The notes under the pieces are model-generated. The model was not told the origin of the DNA, did not search any database, and worked only from the letters and a program-made list of their open reading frames with translations. This document shows, piece after piece, positions 9,959 through 19,080 of a stretch of 64,000 nucleotides of DNA. The translations under genes and the position numbers were made by a program. How positions within the stretch are numbered: position 1 is the first letter of the stretch; every line of letters begins with the position of its first letter. This DNA comes from Paludibacter sp. (GTDB lineage: Bacteria > Bacteroidota > Bacteroidia > Bacteroidales > Paludibacteraceae): positions 16,950-80,949 of the forward strand of contig JANJVQ010000031.1 of assembly GCA_024710005.1 (NCBI GenBank), written 5' to 3'.

Positions 9959-11791
9959 TTACCAAAATGGATTTTGAACAATATTTTTATTCTTATTTAT
10001 TTCGGACTGAGGAATTGGAAAAAGATAGAAACTTTTACGGAATACGCGTGTTTCGAATACAACCCGCTGATGAAATACAGGATCAGACAAGGAAGTTCCT
10101 CCACTGACGTTCATCCCGTAAAATGGGCCTCCATCTGTTTCTTCTGCAATTAACCAACGTCTTGTATCAAAATACCGAAGTTGCTCCATACAAAGTTCAA
10201 CCCTTCTTTCATGACGTATTCTTTCCCTCATTTCAGGCTTTGTTAATCCTGCCGGTAATGGTGGAAGTCCGGCCCTGTCGCGGATTGCATTAATAGCCCA
10301 ATAAGCATCTTTACCGTCAATTGTATATGTAGGACCGCCATATTCATTAACTGCCTCGGCAAAATTTAACAATATCTCGGCATAACGCATAATCAGATAA
10401 GGCCTTTTTATATAAGTGCTGGTAAAAGGATTAGAGCTCGGATGTACGTTTTTATAAGCAATATACCCAGTTCGCGGAAAATCCCAGGTTCCACTACGAC
10501 CTGAATTCCCGGTAAAGAAAAGTTGAATTACAGCTGTTGAATCTCCGTTAGAATTATACCGTCCATTAAACTGGACATTCACATAGAAACGGGGTTCCCT
10601 GTTTATATACATGTTTGATGTACCTGGTGCAGCAAATGCCGTCCTTGAAGCTGTAAAACCTGTTTCTTTATAGTCTGTATCAGGGTCATTTATTCTTTTA
10701 CCTGTTGCAGTCTCAAACTCGTCAACCAACTGTTGTGTTACCCCCATACTCTCGTACCCATTGGAAATCCTTGAAATACAGGATCGTTCCCAGTGTTGCA
10801 AACTATTCGTGTTCCGGGAAAACAGCACTTCAGAATTCCAGGGTTCTAAAAACACATCCCGGCACGAAAGGTACGGATCATACACGCCGGATGAATTGTT
10901 TTTTCTGTAAAGACTTATCTTTCCACTTTGCCCTGCATATTGAATTAACTCATTTGCAGCAAGTGCCGCTTTTTCCCACTTTTTATTGTCATAGACCTGA
11001 TTAATCAGATGTGTCCCATCTGCGTTGGTAAACTGAGAATAGTATTTTGTATTTCCATTGAACTGGGGACTTGCAGCCAACAAAAGCACGCGGCTTTTTA
11101 GGGCCATACACATCACCTTTGTTGCACGTCCATATTCATTTTCCGGTTGTCCATCCGAGAAATGGGCATACGGCAGTTCTTGTTGAGCCAGATCCAACTC
11201 GTTGATTATGTACGCAACTGACTCGTCGTATGTATTCCTGGCCAGATTCATTTCAGGAGCTGTAATCCCCAGATCAGGACTAATCATCTCATCTCCAATG
11301 ACAATACAAGGTCCATATTGTCTGATAAGTCCATAATAGAAGAAAGCTCTCAGGAAGCGGGCTTCACCAATATACTGTTTAATTAAACTTCTTCCGATAG
11401 CAGTACTCAACAACTCCTTATTATCGCCTATATGCTGCATAAAATAAGTCGCCGCACGAATTCCACTGTAGTAATCGTCCCAGAAATTATAATAATCAGA
11501 TGATGCATCCCAGTTTCCGAAGTTTATTTTGTAACTATTATAACCACTACGATCATAGGTAACATCCAGGTCGTCGGAACAAGGATCCCAGGGCACAGGA
11601 GATGTACGATGCGACTCATCAGGCACATAGCTGTAAATATTGGCCAGAAAGTCCTCCGAATACCTTTTACGTTGAAACACTTGCTCTATTGTCAGGATGT
11701 CATCAGGCACCTGATCCAGGTAGTCATCACAGGAAGTGACAGAAAAAATGAGGATGAAAAAAATTGCAGGATAAAAAATATATTGTTTCAT
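9959..11791 (-). CDS. SusD/RagB family outer-membrane glycan-binding lipoprotein (PUL 1)
   Basis: This 610-aa lipoprotein has the lipobox SVTSC at Cys21. SusD N-terminal features appear at the start (CDDYLDQVPDDILT, then the TPR-like RFLRAFFYYGLIRQYGPCIVI). The RagB/SusD C-terminal domain follows, with RYAEILLNFAEAVNEYG, AINAIRDRAGLPPLP, RHERRVELCMEQLRYFDTRRW and the final LFPIPQSEINKN. It forms the lid of the SusC transporter encoded immediately upstream (21 bp gap). Its ligand is the glycan of PUL 1. Confidence 0.96.
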   Translation of the reverse strand: MKQYIFYPAIFFILIFSVTSCDDYLDQVPDDILTIEQVFQRKRYSEDFLANIYSYVPDESHRTSPVPWDPCSDDLDVTYDRSGYNSYKINFGNWDASSDYYNFWDDYYSGIRAATYFMQHIGDNKELLSTAIGRSLIKQYIGEARFLRAFFYYGLIRQYGPCIVIGDEMISPDLGITAPEMNLARNTYDESVAYIINELDLAQQELPYAHFSDGQPENEYGRATKVMCMALKSRVLLLAASPQFNGNTKYYSQFTNADGTHLINQVYDNKKWEKAALAANELIQYAGQSGKISLYRKNNSSGVYDPYLSCRDVFLEPWNSEVLFSRNTNSLQHWERSCISRISNGYESMGVTQQLVDEFETATGKRINDPDTDYKETGFTASRTAFAAPGTSNMYINREPRFYVNVQFNGRYNSNGDSTAVIQLFFTGNSGRSGTWDFPRTGYIAYKNVHPSSNPFTSTYIKRPYLIMRYAEILLNFAEAVNEYGGPTYTIDGKDAYWAINAIRDRAGLPPLPAGLTKPEMRERIRHERRVELCMEQLRYFDTRRWLIAEETDGGPFYGMNVSGGTSLSDPVFHQRVVFETRVFRKSFYLFPIPQSEINKNKNIVQNPFW

Positions 11792-11812
11792 ATTCTTGTT
11801 TCTTTTAAATCA

Positions 11813-14800
11813 TTAGAATGTAAAATTAAACCCAAAGCTATATGATCCTATATTAGGGTATGTTGCACCTTTACCGTCGCCGAGTTCCACATCCCATAAA
11901 TCGAAAGAACTTAAGGTAAGCACATTAACTCCCTGAAAAAAGATGCTTGCAGATCCGAGTCCTGCTGTTTTTGTCCACTTTTCCGGCAAACTATAGTTTA
12001 ACTGGAGGGTTTTCAGCCTTAAATAATCCGTCTTTTTCAGCCACCAGGTACTTGCTTCATAGTTCATATTATTAGTTCCGATCATCAAACGGGGATAAAA
12101 AGCATTCGGGTCAGGATTACTTTCAGTCCAGCGATCCGTTATATTCGAAAACAAGTTTCCTCTTCCCGACCCCTGAGAGAAAGGCATCATTCCTTCACCA
12201 CTTAGCATGGCGTCCACATTGGCACTCCCCTGGAAGAGCGTTGAAATGCTCACTGATTTATATCCAAATGTAAAACCAAAACCATATATCATTTCAGGCA
12301 CGCTACCATAACCTATGGGCATCTTATCATAAGAATCAATCTTCCCATCTCCGTTTATATCTTTATATCTGATATCCCCTGCACGGGTATCCCCAACCTG
12401 TTTGGCAGAAGCTGCAACCTCATCGTCACTCTCAAACAACCCAAGTGCAATATAGCCAAAACGTTGCCCTACTTTTCTACCTCTTCTTTCCTGCCAGGGA
12501 TAAAGATATGAGGCCTGATCATTCTCAATGACCTTATTTCTGTTGAAAGTGAAGTTTCCCAACAGGTTCAAATAAAAATCTCCGAAATGATTGGTATATG
12601 ACATCGACGCATCAATCCCCTGATTCATAACTATTCCAAGATTCCCATAAGGAGCTGAAGTAATCCCGGTATAGTCAGGAAGTGATGCTCTGCGCAAGAA
12701 AATACCTTCCCTGTTTTCGTTAAAATAATCCATCTGAATATTTAACTTATTGTCGAGGATAAAGAAGTCTATTCCAAGATTAAACTTCTTGGATGTCTCC
12801 CAGCTTACCCTGCTGGCATATTCTCCAATAGCCTTTCCCGTATAATTTTGTTCCCTGTCTTTTCCGAAATTATATCCTGCTGCCGCATCATTAACTGTAG
12901 GTATGTAGGCGAATCTCCTGTCGCCACTGTTGATATTGCTGTTACCGACCAATCCATAAGTCAGACGTAATTTAGCAAACTGTACAATTTTTTCGAGAGG
13001 CATAAAAAAGCTTTCATTAGAAATCACCCATCCAAGCCCGCCAGAAGGGAAAAAGCCAAAACGGTTCCCGGGGTCAAAATTTTCCGACCCGTTATATCCA
13101 AAGTTAAATTCAACAAAGTATTTAGTGGCATAACCATAGGTTGAGCGTCCTGACACGCCCATAAACCGATAGGGCAATGAGTTTTGAAGCGTAGTTGCCT
13201 GTGTGTTCACTTCATCACTTTGATTGTATAAGAGCATCCCTGACACACTATGCAATCCAAAGTCTCTGTTGTAATTCACTCCAAATTCACCATAGATAGA
13301 ACGGGAGCCGTTATTGTTTTTGCTATAAGCAAGGTATTCTGTTCCGACAAATGTTTGTTCATACAATAAATTTCCATCCAGATCCCGGCCTGTTGCAATC
13401 CAGGTATCGGGAGTTTTCGTGTTTCTGGCACTGTAGTAATTATAAGCATCGAATGAGAACATACCTGTAATTGACAACCCTTTGGTTATAAAAGGCAAAT
13501 CCTGCGTGATTCTTAAATTTGAAAACAACTGGTTTCTCCACTGATTTGCATACCCGGTTTGTGTCAGTAAAGCATAAGGATTTCCAAGGGTTCCGCTCCG
13601 TTCATCCGAGACTTTACCATCAGGATATTTGGGAGGAATAGAAATGGGGGTCTTAAAAAAAGCTTTATCAAAAATGGTACCTACTCCGGTTGCCGGATAG
13701 TTTGCATTTGCCAGATATCCCTGAACCCCAAATTTAATGGTTGTTGTATAGGTAGGCTTTAAAGTAAGGTTGGAGGTTACACTATATCTCTTATAGTAAA
13801 TCGATGAATTATAGTTTACCAAATCGTCAGTTTTGTATAATCCCAATTCATCGTAATAGCCTAACCCAATGTAATATACTGCTTTATCAAAACCTCCACT
13901 TACGTTTATATTCGTGTTACGTGTATGACCTGTTTTATTAAAAAGTTCACTGAACCAGTCAACATCAGGATACAAATAAGGGTCAGTACCATTTGCTGTG
14001 TAATCAATATCACTTTGAGAATAAACCTCAGCTTCACCTCTTGTTGTCATCCCTTCATTATACATCTGCATGTAAGTCGCTCCGTCAGCAAACGAAGGAA
14101 GTTTAGTAAACGTGGTAACTCCCTCTGTATGTCTAACCGTAAATTTAGGCTTACCCGCCTTCCCTGTTTTAGTTGTAATAAGTATAACCCCATTGGCTCC
14201 CCTCACACCATAAACAGCTGTAGCTGAAGCATCCTTCAAAAGACTGAAATTTTCAATATCTTCAGGATCCACATCCGAAAATGAGCGGGGAACACCATCC
14301 ACCAGAACCAACGGTTTACTCATAGAAGCTGACAATGTTGCAATCCCCCTGATATAGATTGTTGCGTCATCAAATCCGGGTTCGCCTTTCGTTTGCACTG
14401 ATACCAACCCAGCCACACGTCCTCCCAGTGAATTTGTAAGGTTTCTCACCGGAATCTTCACATCTTTAATGTCTACAGAAGACTGGGATCCAATCATACT
14501 CACTTTCTTTTGTACGCCATAACCAACAACTGTAACTTCATCCAATAACATATCATTGGGCTGTAGTGTAACATTTATTGTATTTTTCCCGTTTACCGGC
14601 ACCTCAAGTGTCTTATATCCCATATAAAAAAACACAAGAGTACCATCAGACTCTACGTCCAGAATATATTTCCCATCCAACCCCGTACTGGCTCCACGAG
14701 GTTTGTCCTTAACCTTCACCGATACACCGATGAGTTCTTCGCCTAGATTATCAAGGACTTTTCCTGACACAGTTATGGTTGAAGATTGATGTACCTGTTT

Positions 14801-15160
14801 TTCGACCGGTATGATTGCAACCATTCTGTCTTCAACAGTGTAAGTACAGTTAACAAGTATTTTATCCAGAATACTTGTCACATTCTCATTCTGCACAACT
14901 ATGCTTACTTTTCTATCCATATCCACAACATTGTCATTGTAGAAAAAGGTAAATTCACTTTTCGACTCTATTACCTTTAGCACTTCTTTTAAAGTTGTGT
15001 TTTTTAGATTCAGATCAATTTTTGTTTTCTGAGCATAAGTGTCAGTTCCATAAACCTGAAACATGGAAATGATTAGCAACATTACAATCAGTTTCATTTT
15101 ACGCGTTATTATTTTTTTCAAAAAGTATTCAAACTCAGTTATATTCTCTTTATTATTCAT
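11813..15160 (-). CDS. SusC/RagA TonB-dependent transporter with STN signalling domain (PUL 1)
   Basis: This 1115-aa protein has a signal peptide around residues 22-44. An STN (secretin/TonB short N-terminal) domain spans about 45-118 (KIDLNLKNTTLKEVLKVIE ... VSIVVQNENVTSILDKIL). A carboxypeptidase-regulatory-like domain follows at about 129-200, then the Plug (NSLGGRVAGLVSVQTKGEPG, LLKDASATAVYGVRGANGVI) and the beta-barrel ending YSFGFNFTF. The STN domain is the part that contacts a FecR anti-sigma factor, which matches the fecR and ECF sigma genes just upstream. It should import the oligosaccharide and signal its presence to that sigma factor. The STN domain sets it apart from the second SusC in this window. 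Confidence 0.97.
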   Translation of the reverse strand: MNNKENITEFEYFLKKIITRKMKLIVMLLIISMFQVYGTDTYAQKTKIDLNLKNTTLKEVLKVIESKSEFTFFYNDNVVDMDRKVSIVVQNENVTSILDKILVNCTYTVEDRMVAIIPVEKQVHQSSTITVSGKVLDNLGEELIGVSVKVKDKPRGASTGLDGKYILDVESDGTLVFFYMGYKTLEVPVNGKNTINVTLQPNDMLLDEVTVVGYGVQKKVSMIGSQSSVDIKDVKIPVRNLTNSLGGRVAGLVSVQTKGEPGFDDATIYIRGIATLSASMSKPLVLVDGVPRSFSDVDPEDIENFSLLKDASATAVYGVRGANGVILITTKTGKAGKPKFTVRHTEGVTTFTKLPSFADGATYMQMYNEGMTTRGEAEVYSQSDIDYTANGTDPYLYPDVDWFSELFNKTGHTRNTNINVSGGFDKAVYYIGLGYYDELGLYKTDDLVNYNSSIYYKRYSVTSNLTLKPTYTTTIKFGVQGYLANANYPATGVGTIFDKAFFKTPISIPPKYPDGKVSDERSGTLGNPYALLTQTGYANQWRNQLFSNLRITQDLPFITKGLSITGMFSFDAYNYYSARNTKTPDTWIATGRDLDGNLLYEQTFVGTEYLAYSKNNNGSRSIYGEFGVNYNRDFGLHSVSGMLLYNQSDEVNTQATTLQNSLPYRFMGVSGRSTYGYATKYFVEFNFGYNGSENFDPGNRFGFFPSGGLGWVISNESFFMPLEKIVQFAKLRLTYGLVGNSNINSGDRRFAYIPTVNDAAAGYNFGKDREQNYTGKAIGEYASRVSWETSKKFNLGIDFFILDNKLNIQMDYFNENREGIFLRRASLPDYTGITSAPYGNLGIVMNQGIDASMSYTNHFGDFYLNLLGNFTFNRNKVIENDQASYLYPWQERRGRKVGQRFGYIALGLFESDDEVAASAKQVGDTRAGDIRYKDINGDGKIDSYDKMPIGYGSVPEMIYGFGFTFGYKSVSISTLFQGSANVDAMLSGEGMMPFSQGSGRGNLFSNITDRWTESNPDPNAFYPRLMIGTNNMNYEASTWWLKKTDYLRLKTLQLNYSLPEKWTKTAGLGSASIFFQGVNVLTLSSFDLWDVELGDGKGATYPNIGSYSFGFNFTF

Positions 15161-15240
15161 ATATTTGCATGCTTTATATTTGACATAACACAGTCAATGT
15201 ATCTTTGGAGAGATCGACGATTTGTTAATTTAAGGCTCTG

Positions 15241-15270
15241 GATGAGTGTGTGTTGGCGCATACACTCATC
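15241..15270 (-). other. stem-loop between fecR and susC
   Basis: GATGAGTGTGT pairs with ATACACTCATC around an 8-base loop in the 164-bp gap between fecR and susC. On the minus strand it is not followed by a U-tract, so it is not a clear terminator for fecR. It may be an mRNA-processing or attenuating structure that separates regulatory from transporter expression. Confidence 0.5.
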
Positions 15271-15324
15271 TTATTTTTTATTTCTTTTTATCCTGTATTT
15301 TCCATCTTATTTTAGATTTTCGGG

Positions 15325-16329
15325 TTATTTTTTACTGTATATGAAAATGTGATTGTCTTTTACCGTATAATCAACCGGAGCTACCAACGCTAAAACCTTG
15401 AGCATCTGCTCCTTTGTCTCATTAAGTATCGTAAAACTAACACGTGTATTATTCGCAAGATCTTCAGGACAGTCAATCGTTACATCATACCAGATTTCCA
15501 GACAGGGAATGACATTTGACAGGGTGTTATTATCAAACGTAAGTTTATCTTGCGTCCAGATATTGAACTTGCTTGCATCGACTGTCTCGATATGAGAGTC
15601 TTTACTTACTTTAGAATAAACAACTCTTTCATTAGGTTTTAACATGATGTTCTTTTGAATCCCAGACAATTCCAGTCCTACACTGCCTGTAAGAAGCACA
15701 ATCTCAACATCACTTTCTTTCATTAAATTCCTGACATTAAATGATGTTCCATATACTTTAATTTTATCTTCTCCCAGATCGACAATAAATGGTCTGTTTT
15801 TATCTTTTGCCACATCAAAAAAGGCTTTACCTTCTATCTTTACCCGACGTATTGTTTCATTAACCTGATCTGAATAGGACAATACCGATCCTTTGTCAAT
15901 CCAAACAACTGATCCATCGGGCAATACAACTCTTTCTTTCGACTGCTGGGCTTTCACAACATGAGTGTAATTATAACGGGATTCGACAGAATCACGCAAC
16001 CGGTCAGCATAATTTATATAAAACAGCAAAGCTATTGTGGCTGCCACTCCTGAAGCAAATTGTATTATTCTTCTCAGTTTTTTATGTTTTCGTTGCGAAT
16101 CATCAAGCTTTTTCATGTTTTCTATAAATACCTCCATAGCCTTCTCTGCATTAAATTTCTTATTAATCAATGCTGATGAGGCCCAAATATCATGCATTTC
16201 AAGAAACTCTTTCCTGTTTTGCTCACTCTCTTTTAACCAATGATGCAACTGTTTTTTTTCATTAGAACTGATAGCCTGATCAAAAAAACGAATAATAATA
16301 TCTTTCATATTCAAATAATTATTTGGCAT
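15325..16329 (-). CDS. FecR-family anti-sigma factor
   Basis: This 334-aa single-pass inner-membrane protein has a cytoplasmic N-terminal sigma-binding region (FFDQAISSNEKKQLHHWLKE, about 12-33) and a transmembrane helix near 88-106 (IIQFASGVAATIALLFYIN). A periplasmic FecR domain spans about 125-225 (RVVLPDGSVVWIDKGSVLSY, KGKAFFDVAKD-like EGKAFFDVAKDKNRPF). A DUF4974-type C-terminal domain is at about 265-334, which usually contacts the STN domain of SusC. It lies 68 bp after the ECF sigma gene. An internal Met8 is an alternative start. It should hold the sigma factor inactive until SusC is occupied. Confidence 0.94.
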   Translation of the reverse strand: MPNNYLNMKDIIIRFFDQAISSNEKKQLHHWLKESEQNRKEFLEMHDIWASSALINKKFNAEKAMEVFIENMKKLDDSQRKHKKLRRIIQFASGVAATIALLFYINYADRLRDSVESRYNYTHVVKAQQSKERVVLPDGSVVWIDKGSVLSYSDQVNETIRRVKIEGKAFFDVAKDKNRPFIVDLGEDKIKVYGTSFNVRNLMKESDVEIVLLTGSVGLELSGIQKNIMLKPNERVVYSKVSKDSHIETVDASKFNIWTQDKLTFDNNTLSNVIPCLEIWYDVTIDCPEDLANNTRVSFTILNETKEQMLKVLALVAPVDYTVKDNHIFIYSKK

Positions 16330-16397
16330 ACAACTAACACGTTTGAGATAAGAAAAACCCTACCTCTCTATTAAAAATTAAATAAAAAAAAGGTAAA

Positions 16398-17024
16398 TCA
16401 AGCGTTGGAGATAAAACTAAAAAGAAGGAAAAAAGCTAACAAGCCTTTTCTTTTGAGGTGTTTACGTATTTCATGTAAAGCTTTTGTAATCTGTTTCTCA
16501 ACAGCCTTTACTGAAACATCCAATTGTTCGGCAATCTCTTTATTCTTTAATCCCGTTACACGGCTTAAAATAAAAACTTTCTGGCACTGTTCGGGCAACT
16601 CTTCCACACACTGTTGAATTGTTTGTGTGAGTTCTTCCATATGAAGTTGATCTTCCTGACTAACAATCAAACTCCTAACATATTCTTCAAGAGAATTTAT
16701 TTCTTTGTAGTCTTCCAGATTTATTTCCTTATAGTATGCGCTTCTTAAGAAGTCTATTGATTTATTCTTTGTCAGTTTATAAAGTAAAGGTTTAAGTGGA
16801 AGTGACAAATCAATTTCATCTCTTTTTCTCCATACATCCAGAAACACATCTTGTACAATATCTTCAGCGTTCGCAGTATTTTCTACATAACGGTAAGCAT
16901 AGGAGCACAGTGCACCATAAAATTCCAGAAAAGAATTCTGAATGAATTGCAATTCTTTCGCTTCTTTCTCCCGGTCTGAGTAAATATTGAACACACTCAC
17001 AATAAACGTATTTTTAGAAAACAA
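16398..17024 (-). CDS. ECF RNA polymerase sigma factor (Bacteroidetes-type, PUL 1 regulator)
   Basis: The protein is about 208 aa. Region 2 includes FLEFYGALCSYAYRYVENTANAEDIVQDVFLDVW (about 32-65). Region 4 includes ELPEQCQKVFILSRVTGLKNKEIAEQLDVSVKAVEKQITKALHEIR (about 143-188), a complete helix-turn-helix. No ATG precedes region 2, so the start must be a TTG at 17024 or one of the GTG codons shortly after it (residues 9 and 11); the true start is unresolved. It is transcribed towards fecR-susC-susD and is expected to direct RNA polymerase to the PUL 1 promoter when released by FecR. A hydrophobic tail (LLAFFLLFSFISNA) ends the protein. Confidence 0.93.
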   Translation of the reverse strand: MFSKNTFIVSVFNIYSDREKEAKELQFIQNSFLEFYGALCSYAYRYVENTANAEDIVQDVFLDVWRKRDEIDLSLPLKPLLYKLTKNKSIDFLRSAYYKEINLEDYKEINSLEEYVRSLIVSQEDQLHMEELTQTIQQCVEELPEQCQKVFILSRVTGLKNKEIAEQLDVSVKAVEKQITKALHEIRKHLKRKGLLAFFLLFSFISNA

Positions 17025-17053
17025 ATTGATTTCTTCTCAATAGACTAAATTAT

Positions 17054-18229
17054 TCATTCCACATACAGCACCAATCCCTTCAGATACTCTCCTTCCGGAT
17101 GATAGATATTAACCGGATGATCTGCAGGTTGTGTCAACTGATGCAATATCCGGACATTACGGCCGGTTTCGGCTGCTGCACTAAAAACTGCCAGCCTGAA
17201 TTGCTCTTTGCTGATAACCTGTGAGCAGGAGAACGTAAAGATTACACCTCCCGGCTTTACCTGTTCAATCCCTTTTGCATTGAGTCGCTTGTAACCCTTC
17301 AGGGCGTTTCTCACGGCATCCCGATGTTTGGCAAATGCTGGCGGATCCAGGATAATTAAATCATATTGGTTTTTGTTGGCATTCAGGTATCGGAAAGCGT
17401 CTTCTGCAAAAGAAGCATGACGGAGATCTCCGGGAAAGTTTAACTCCATATTTTTATCGGTAAGCTCAATGGCTTTGGCAGAGCTATCAACCGAATGCAC
17501 CAGCTTCGCTCCTCCCCGCATCGCGTAAACAGAAAAACCTCCTGTGTAACAAAACATATTCAACACGCTTTTACCTTTTGCATATTGTTCAAGCAACGCC
17601 CGGTTTTCCCGCTGATCGATGAAAAAACCTGTTTTTTGTCCTTTTAACCAATCAACCTGAAATTGCAATCCATTTTCCAGTGTAGTATGACCTGCATTAT
17701 CCTTTCCAATCAGAAATCCATTCTCCGGTTCAAGTCCGGCTTTAAACGGCAAAGTCGTTTCCGATTTATAATATACGTTTTGCACACCCGGCGCAGATTT
17801 CACAATCGCTTCAGCAAGCACCTTCCTGGCATGGTGCATACCCACTGAATGAGCCTGCATCACCGCAGTATCACCATACACATCCACAATCAAACCTGGC
17901 AGGTTGTCACCTTCCCCGTGTATCAGGCGAAAAGTATTGTTATCAGGATGAATCAGACCGGCAGCCACGCGCAACTGATAGGCAGCATTTACCTTATCAA
18001 GCCAAAACTGTTCCGCTATAGCTATTTCAGCAAAAGATAAAACCCGCACAGCAATACTGCCAATCTGATAATGACCAATTGCAAGAAAACTTTTGTCAGC
18101 TGCATATACCGCAACCAAATCGCCCTCTTCGGGTTTACCTTCAATGGACTGAATGGCTCCGGAAAACACCCAGGGGTGAAACCGGCGAAGACTTTCTTCT
18201 TTTTTGGGTTTTAAATGTATTTTGATCAT
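17054..18229 (-). CDS. rlmI: 23S rRNA m5C1962 methyltransferase RlmI-like
   Basis: This 391-aa protein has an N-terminal PUA-like domain (LRRFHPWVFSGAIQSIEGKPEEGDLV, about 14-39) and an S-adenosylmethionine-dependent methyltransferase domain (SVLNMFCYTGGFSVYAMRGGA, LIILDPPAFAKH, TFSCSQ). GQKTGFFIDQRENRALLEQ is a hallmark of the RlmI/YccW family, which methylates C5 of a cytosine in 23S rRNA. The length matches the family. It is a housekeeping gene bordering PUL 1, 29 bp upstream of the sigma gene and on the same strand, so read-through into PUL 1 is possible. Confidence 0.92.
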   Translation of the reverse strand: MIKIHLKPKKEESLRRFHPWVFSGAIQSIEGKPEEGDLVAVYAADKSFLAIGHYQIGSIAVRVLSFAEIAIAEQFWLDKVNAAYQLRVAAGLIHPDNNTFRLIHGEGDNLPGLIVDVYGDTAVMQAHSVGMHHARKVLAEAIVKSAPGVQNVYYKSETTLPFKAGLEPENGFLIGKDNAGHTTLENGLQFQVDWLKGQKTGFFIDQRENRALLEQYAKGKSVLNMFCYTGGFSVYAMRGGAKLVHSVDSSAKAIELTDKNMELNFPGDLRHASFAEDAFRYLNANKNQYDLIILDPPAFAKHRDAVRNALKGYKRLNAKGIEQVKPGGVIFTFSCSQVISKEQFRLAVFSAAAETGRNVRILHQLTQPADHPVNIYHPEGEYLKGLVLYVE

Positions 18230-18386
18230 ATTAATTTATTTTGTCGCAAGTCTCCGGTTTTGTCGCTACCTACGGCAGCTCCGTAAGGTGGTGTATTCTC
18301 CATAAACCAGTAAGCAAGCTTATTGGTTACAAAACTTCGCTTCCTACGGAAGCAAATCAAACATAATAACTTTCCGTTCTCCGCTT

Positions 18387-18424
18387 CGTCATTGCGAGTC
18401 GGCTTTGCCGACGAAGCAACCCCT
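18387..18424. repeat. dispersed palindromic element (GTCATTGCGAG / CGAAGCAA type)
   Basis: The segment begins CGTCATTGCGAGTCGGC, has a TTT loop and continues GCCGACGAAGCAACCCC. GTCGGC and GCCGAC pair to form a hairpin. Elements with this GTCATTGCGAG...CGAAGCAA pattern are scattered through many bacterial genomes and behave like REP sequences. It lies in the 221-bp gap between rlmI and the exonuclease gene. The rest of that gap holds further short palindromes (CTTCCTACGGAAG), a CTTTCCGTTCTCCG fragment and AT-rich CTATT repeats, and I see no gene in it. Confidence 0.75.
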
Positions 18425-18450
18425 CTCAAACTCGCATTTGGCTATTGATA

Positions 18451-19068
18451 TTATTCACTATTAGCTATTAGTTCTATTTCCGCTTTCGTCAGCTTCTTTT
18501 CCTGCATCAGCTGCTTGTAAATCATCAGTGCAGCCCAGGCATCCGTTGCCGCGTAACGTTGTTGTTGCTCTGTCAACTCCGGACTCTCCCAATTTGTCAG
18601 ACGCTGACTTTTGGATATTTTCTGATTAAATACTATGGCAAATATTTTTTGGAGTCCCAGTTCGAGAATACCGTAACTTTTCACAATCGACTGCAAATCA
18701 ACTATGTTCTCAGGCTTAAACCGGAGATGTTTATTTAAACCATTGAAATCATCTTTCAAGGCTAAACCAATCTTTTTTACAGACTTATCCGAAAGAAAAT
18801 CACCCAGTTCTTTTGGAAAAACAATCTTATTCAGTCTGAACAAGAAACAAATATCCTCCGTGGATATCTGTAATAATGAGACCTTATGCAGTAATCCTTT
18901 TTTAAATGAAGGCTTGGTTTCGGTATCAATTCCAACCATGTTGTGCTGACGGAGTATCTGAATCGCCTCAGACACCTTATCATCATGATCGATTACCTTT
19001 ACCTCACCCCCGAAAATCACGATGGGCAATTCATTTACTTCTTCTTTACTTATTTTCGGCTTAATCAT
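18451..19068 (-). CDS. DEDDy-type 3'-5' exonuclease (RNase D-like)
   Basis: This 205-aa single-domain exonuclease shows motif I GIDTETKP, motif II around GLALKDDFNGL and motif III YAATDAWAALMIY, with the DEDDy Tyr and Asp. It lacks the HRDC domains of full RNase D, so it corresponds to the short Bacteroidetes 3'-5' exonuclease family acting on RNA or DNA ends. The stop is followed by the repeat-rich gap; the start lies 12 bp after the DUF5063 gene, so the two probably form an operon. The natural substrate is not evident. Confidence 0.88.
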   Translation of the reverse strand: MIKPKISKEEVNELPIVIFGGEVKVIDHDDKVSEAIQILRQHNMVGIDTETKPSFKKGLLHKVSLLQISTEDICFLFRLNKIVFPKELGDFLSDKSVKKIGLALKDDFNGLNKHLRFKPENIVDLQSIVKSYGILELGLQKIFAIVFNQKISKSQRLTNWESPELTEQQQRYAATDAWAALMIYKQLMQEKKLTKAEIELIANSE

Positions 19069-19080
19069 TTAAATGCATTA

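Noticed and set aside
15198..15206. TATCTTTG on the plus strand upstream of susC
   Set aside because: It points away from susC and no plus-strand gene follows; taken as a chance match.
18226..18429. Minus-strand 67-codon open frame between rlmI and the exonuclease
   Set aside because: It reads through the GTCATTGCGAG palindrome and other short repeats, has no promoter or domain, and its composition mirrors the repeat.
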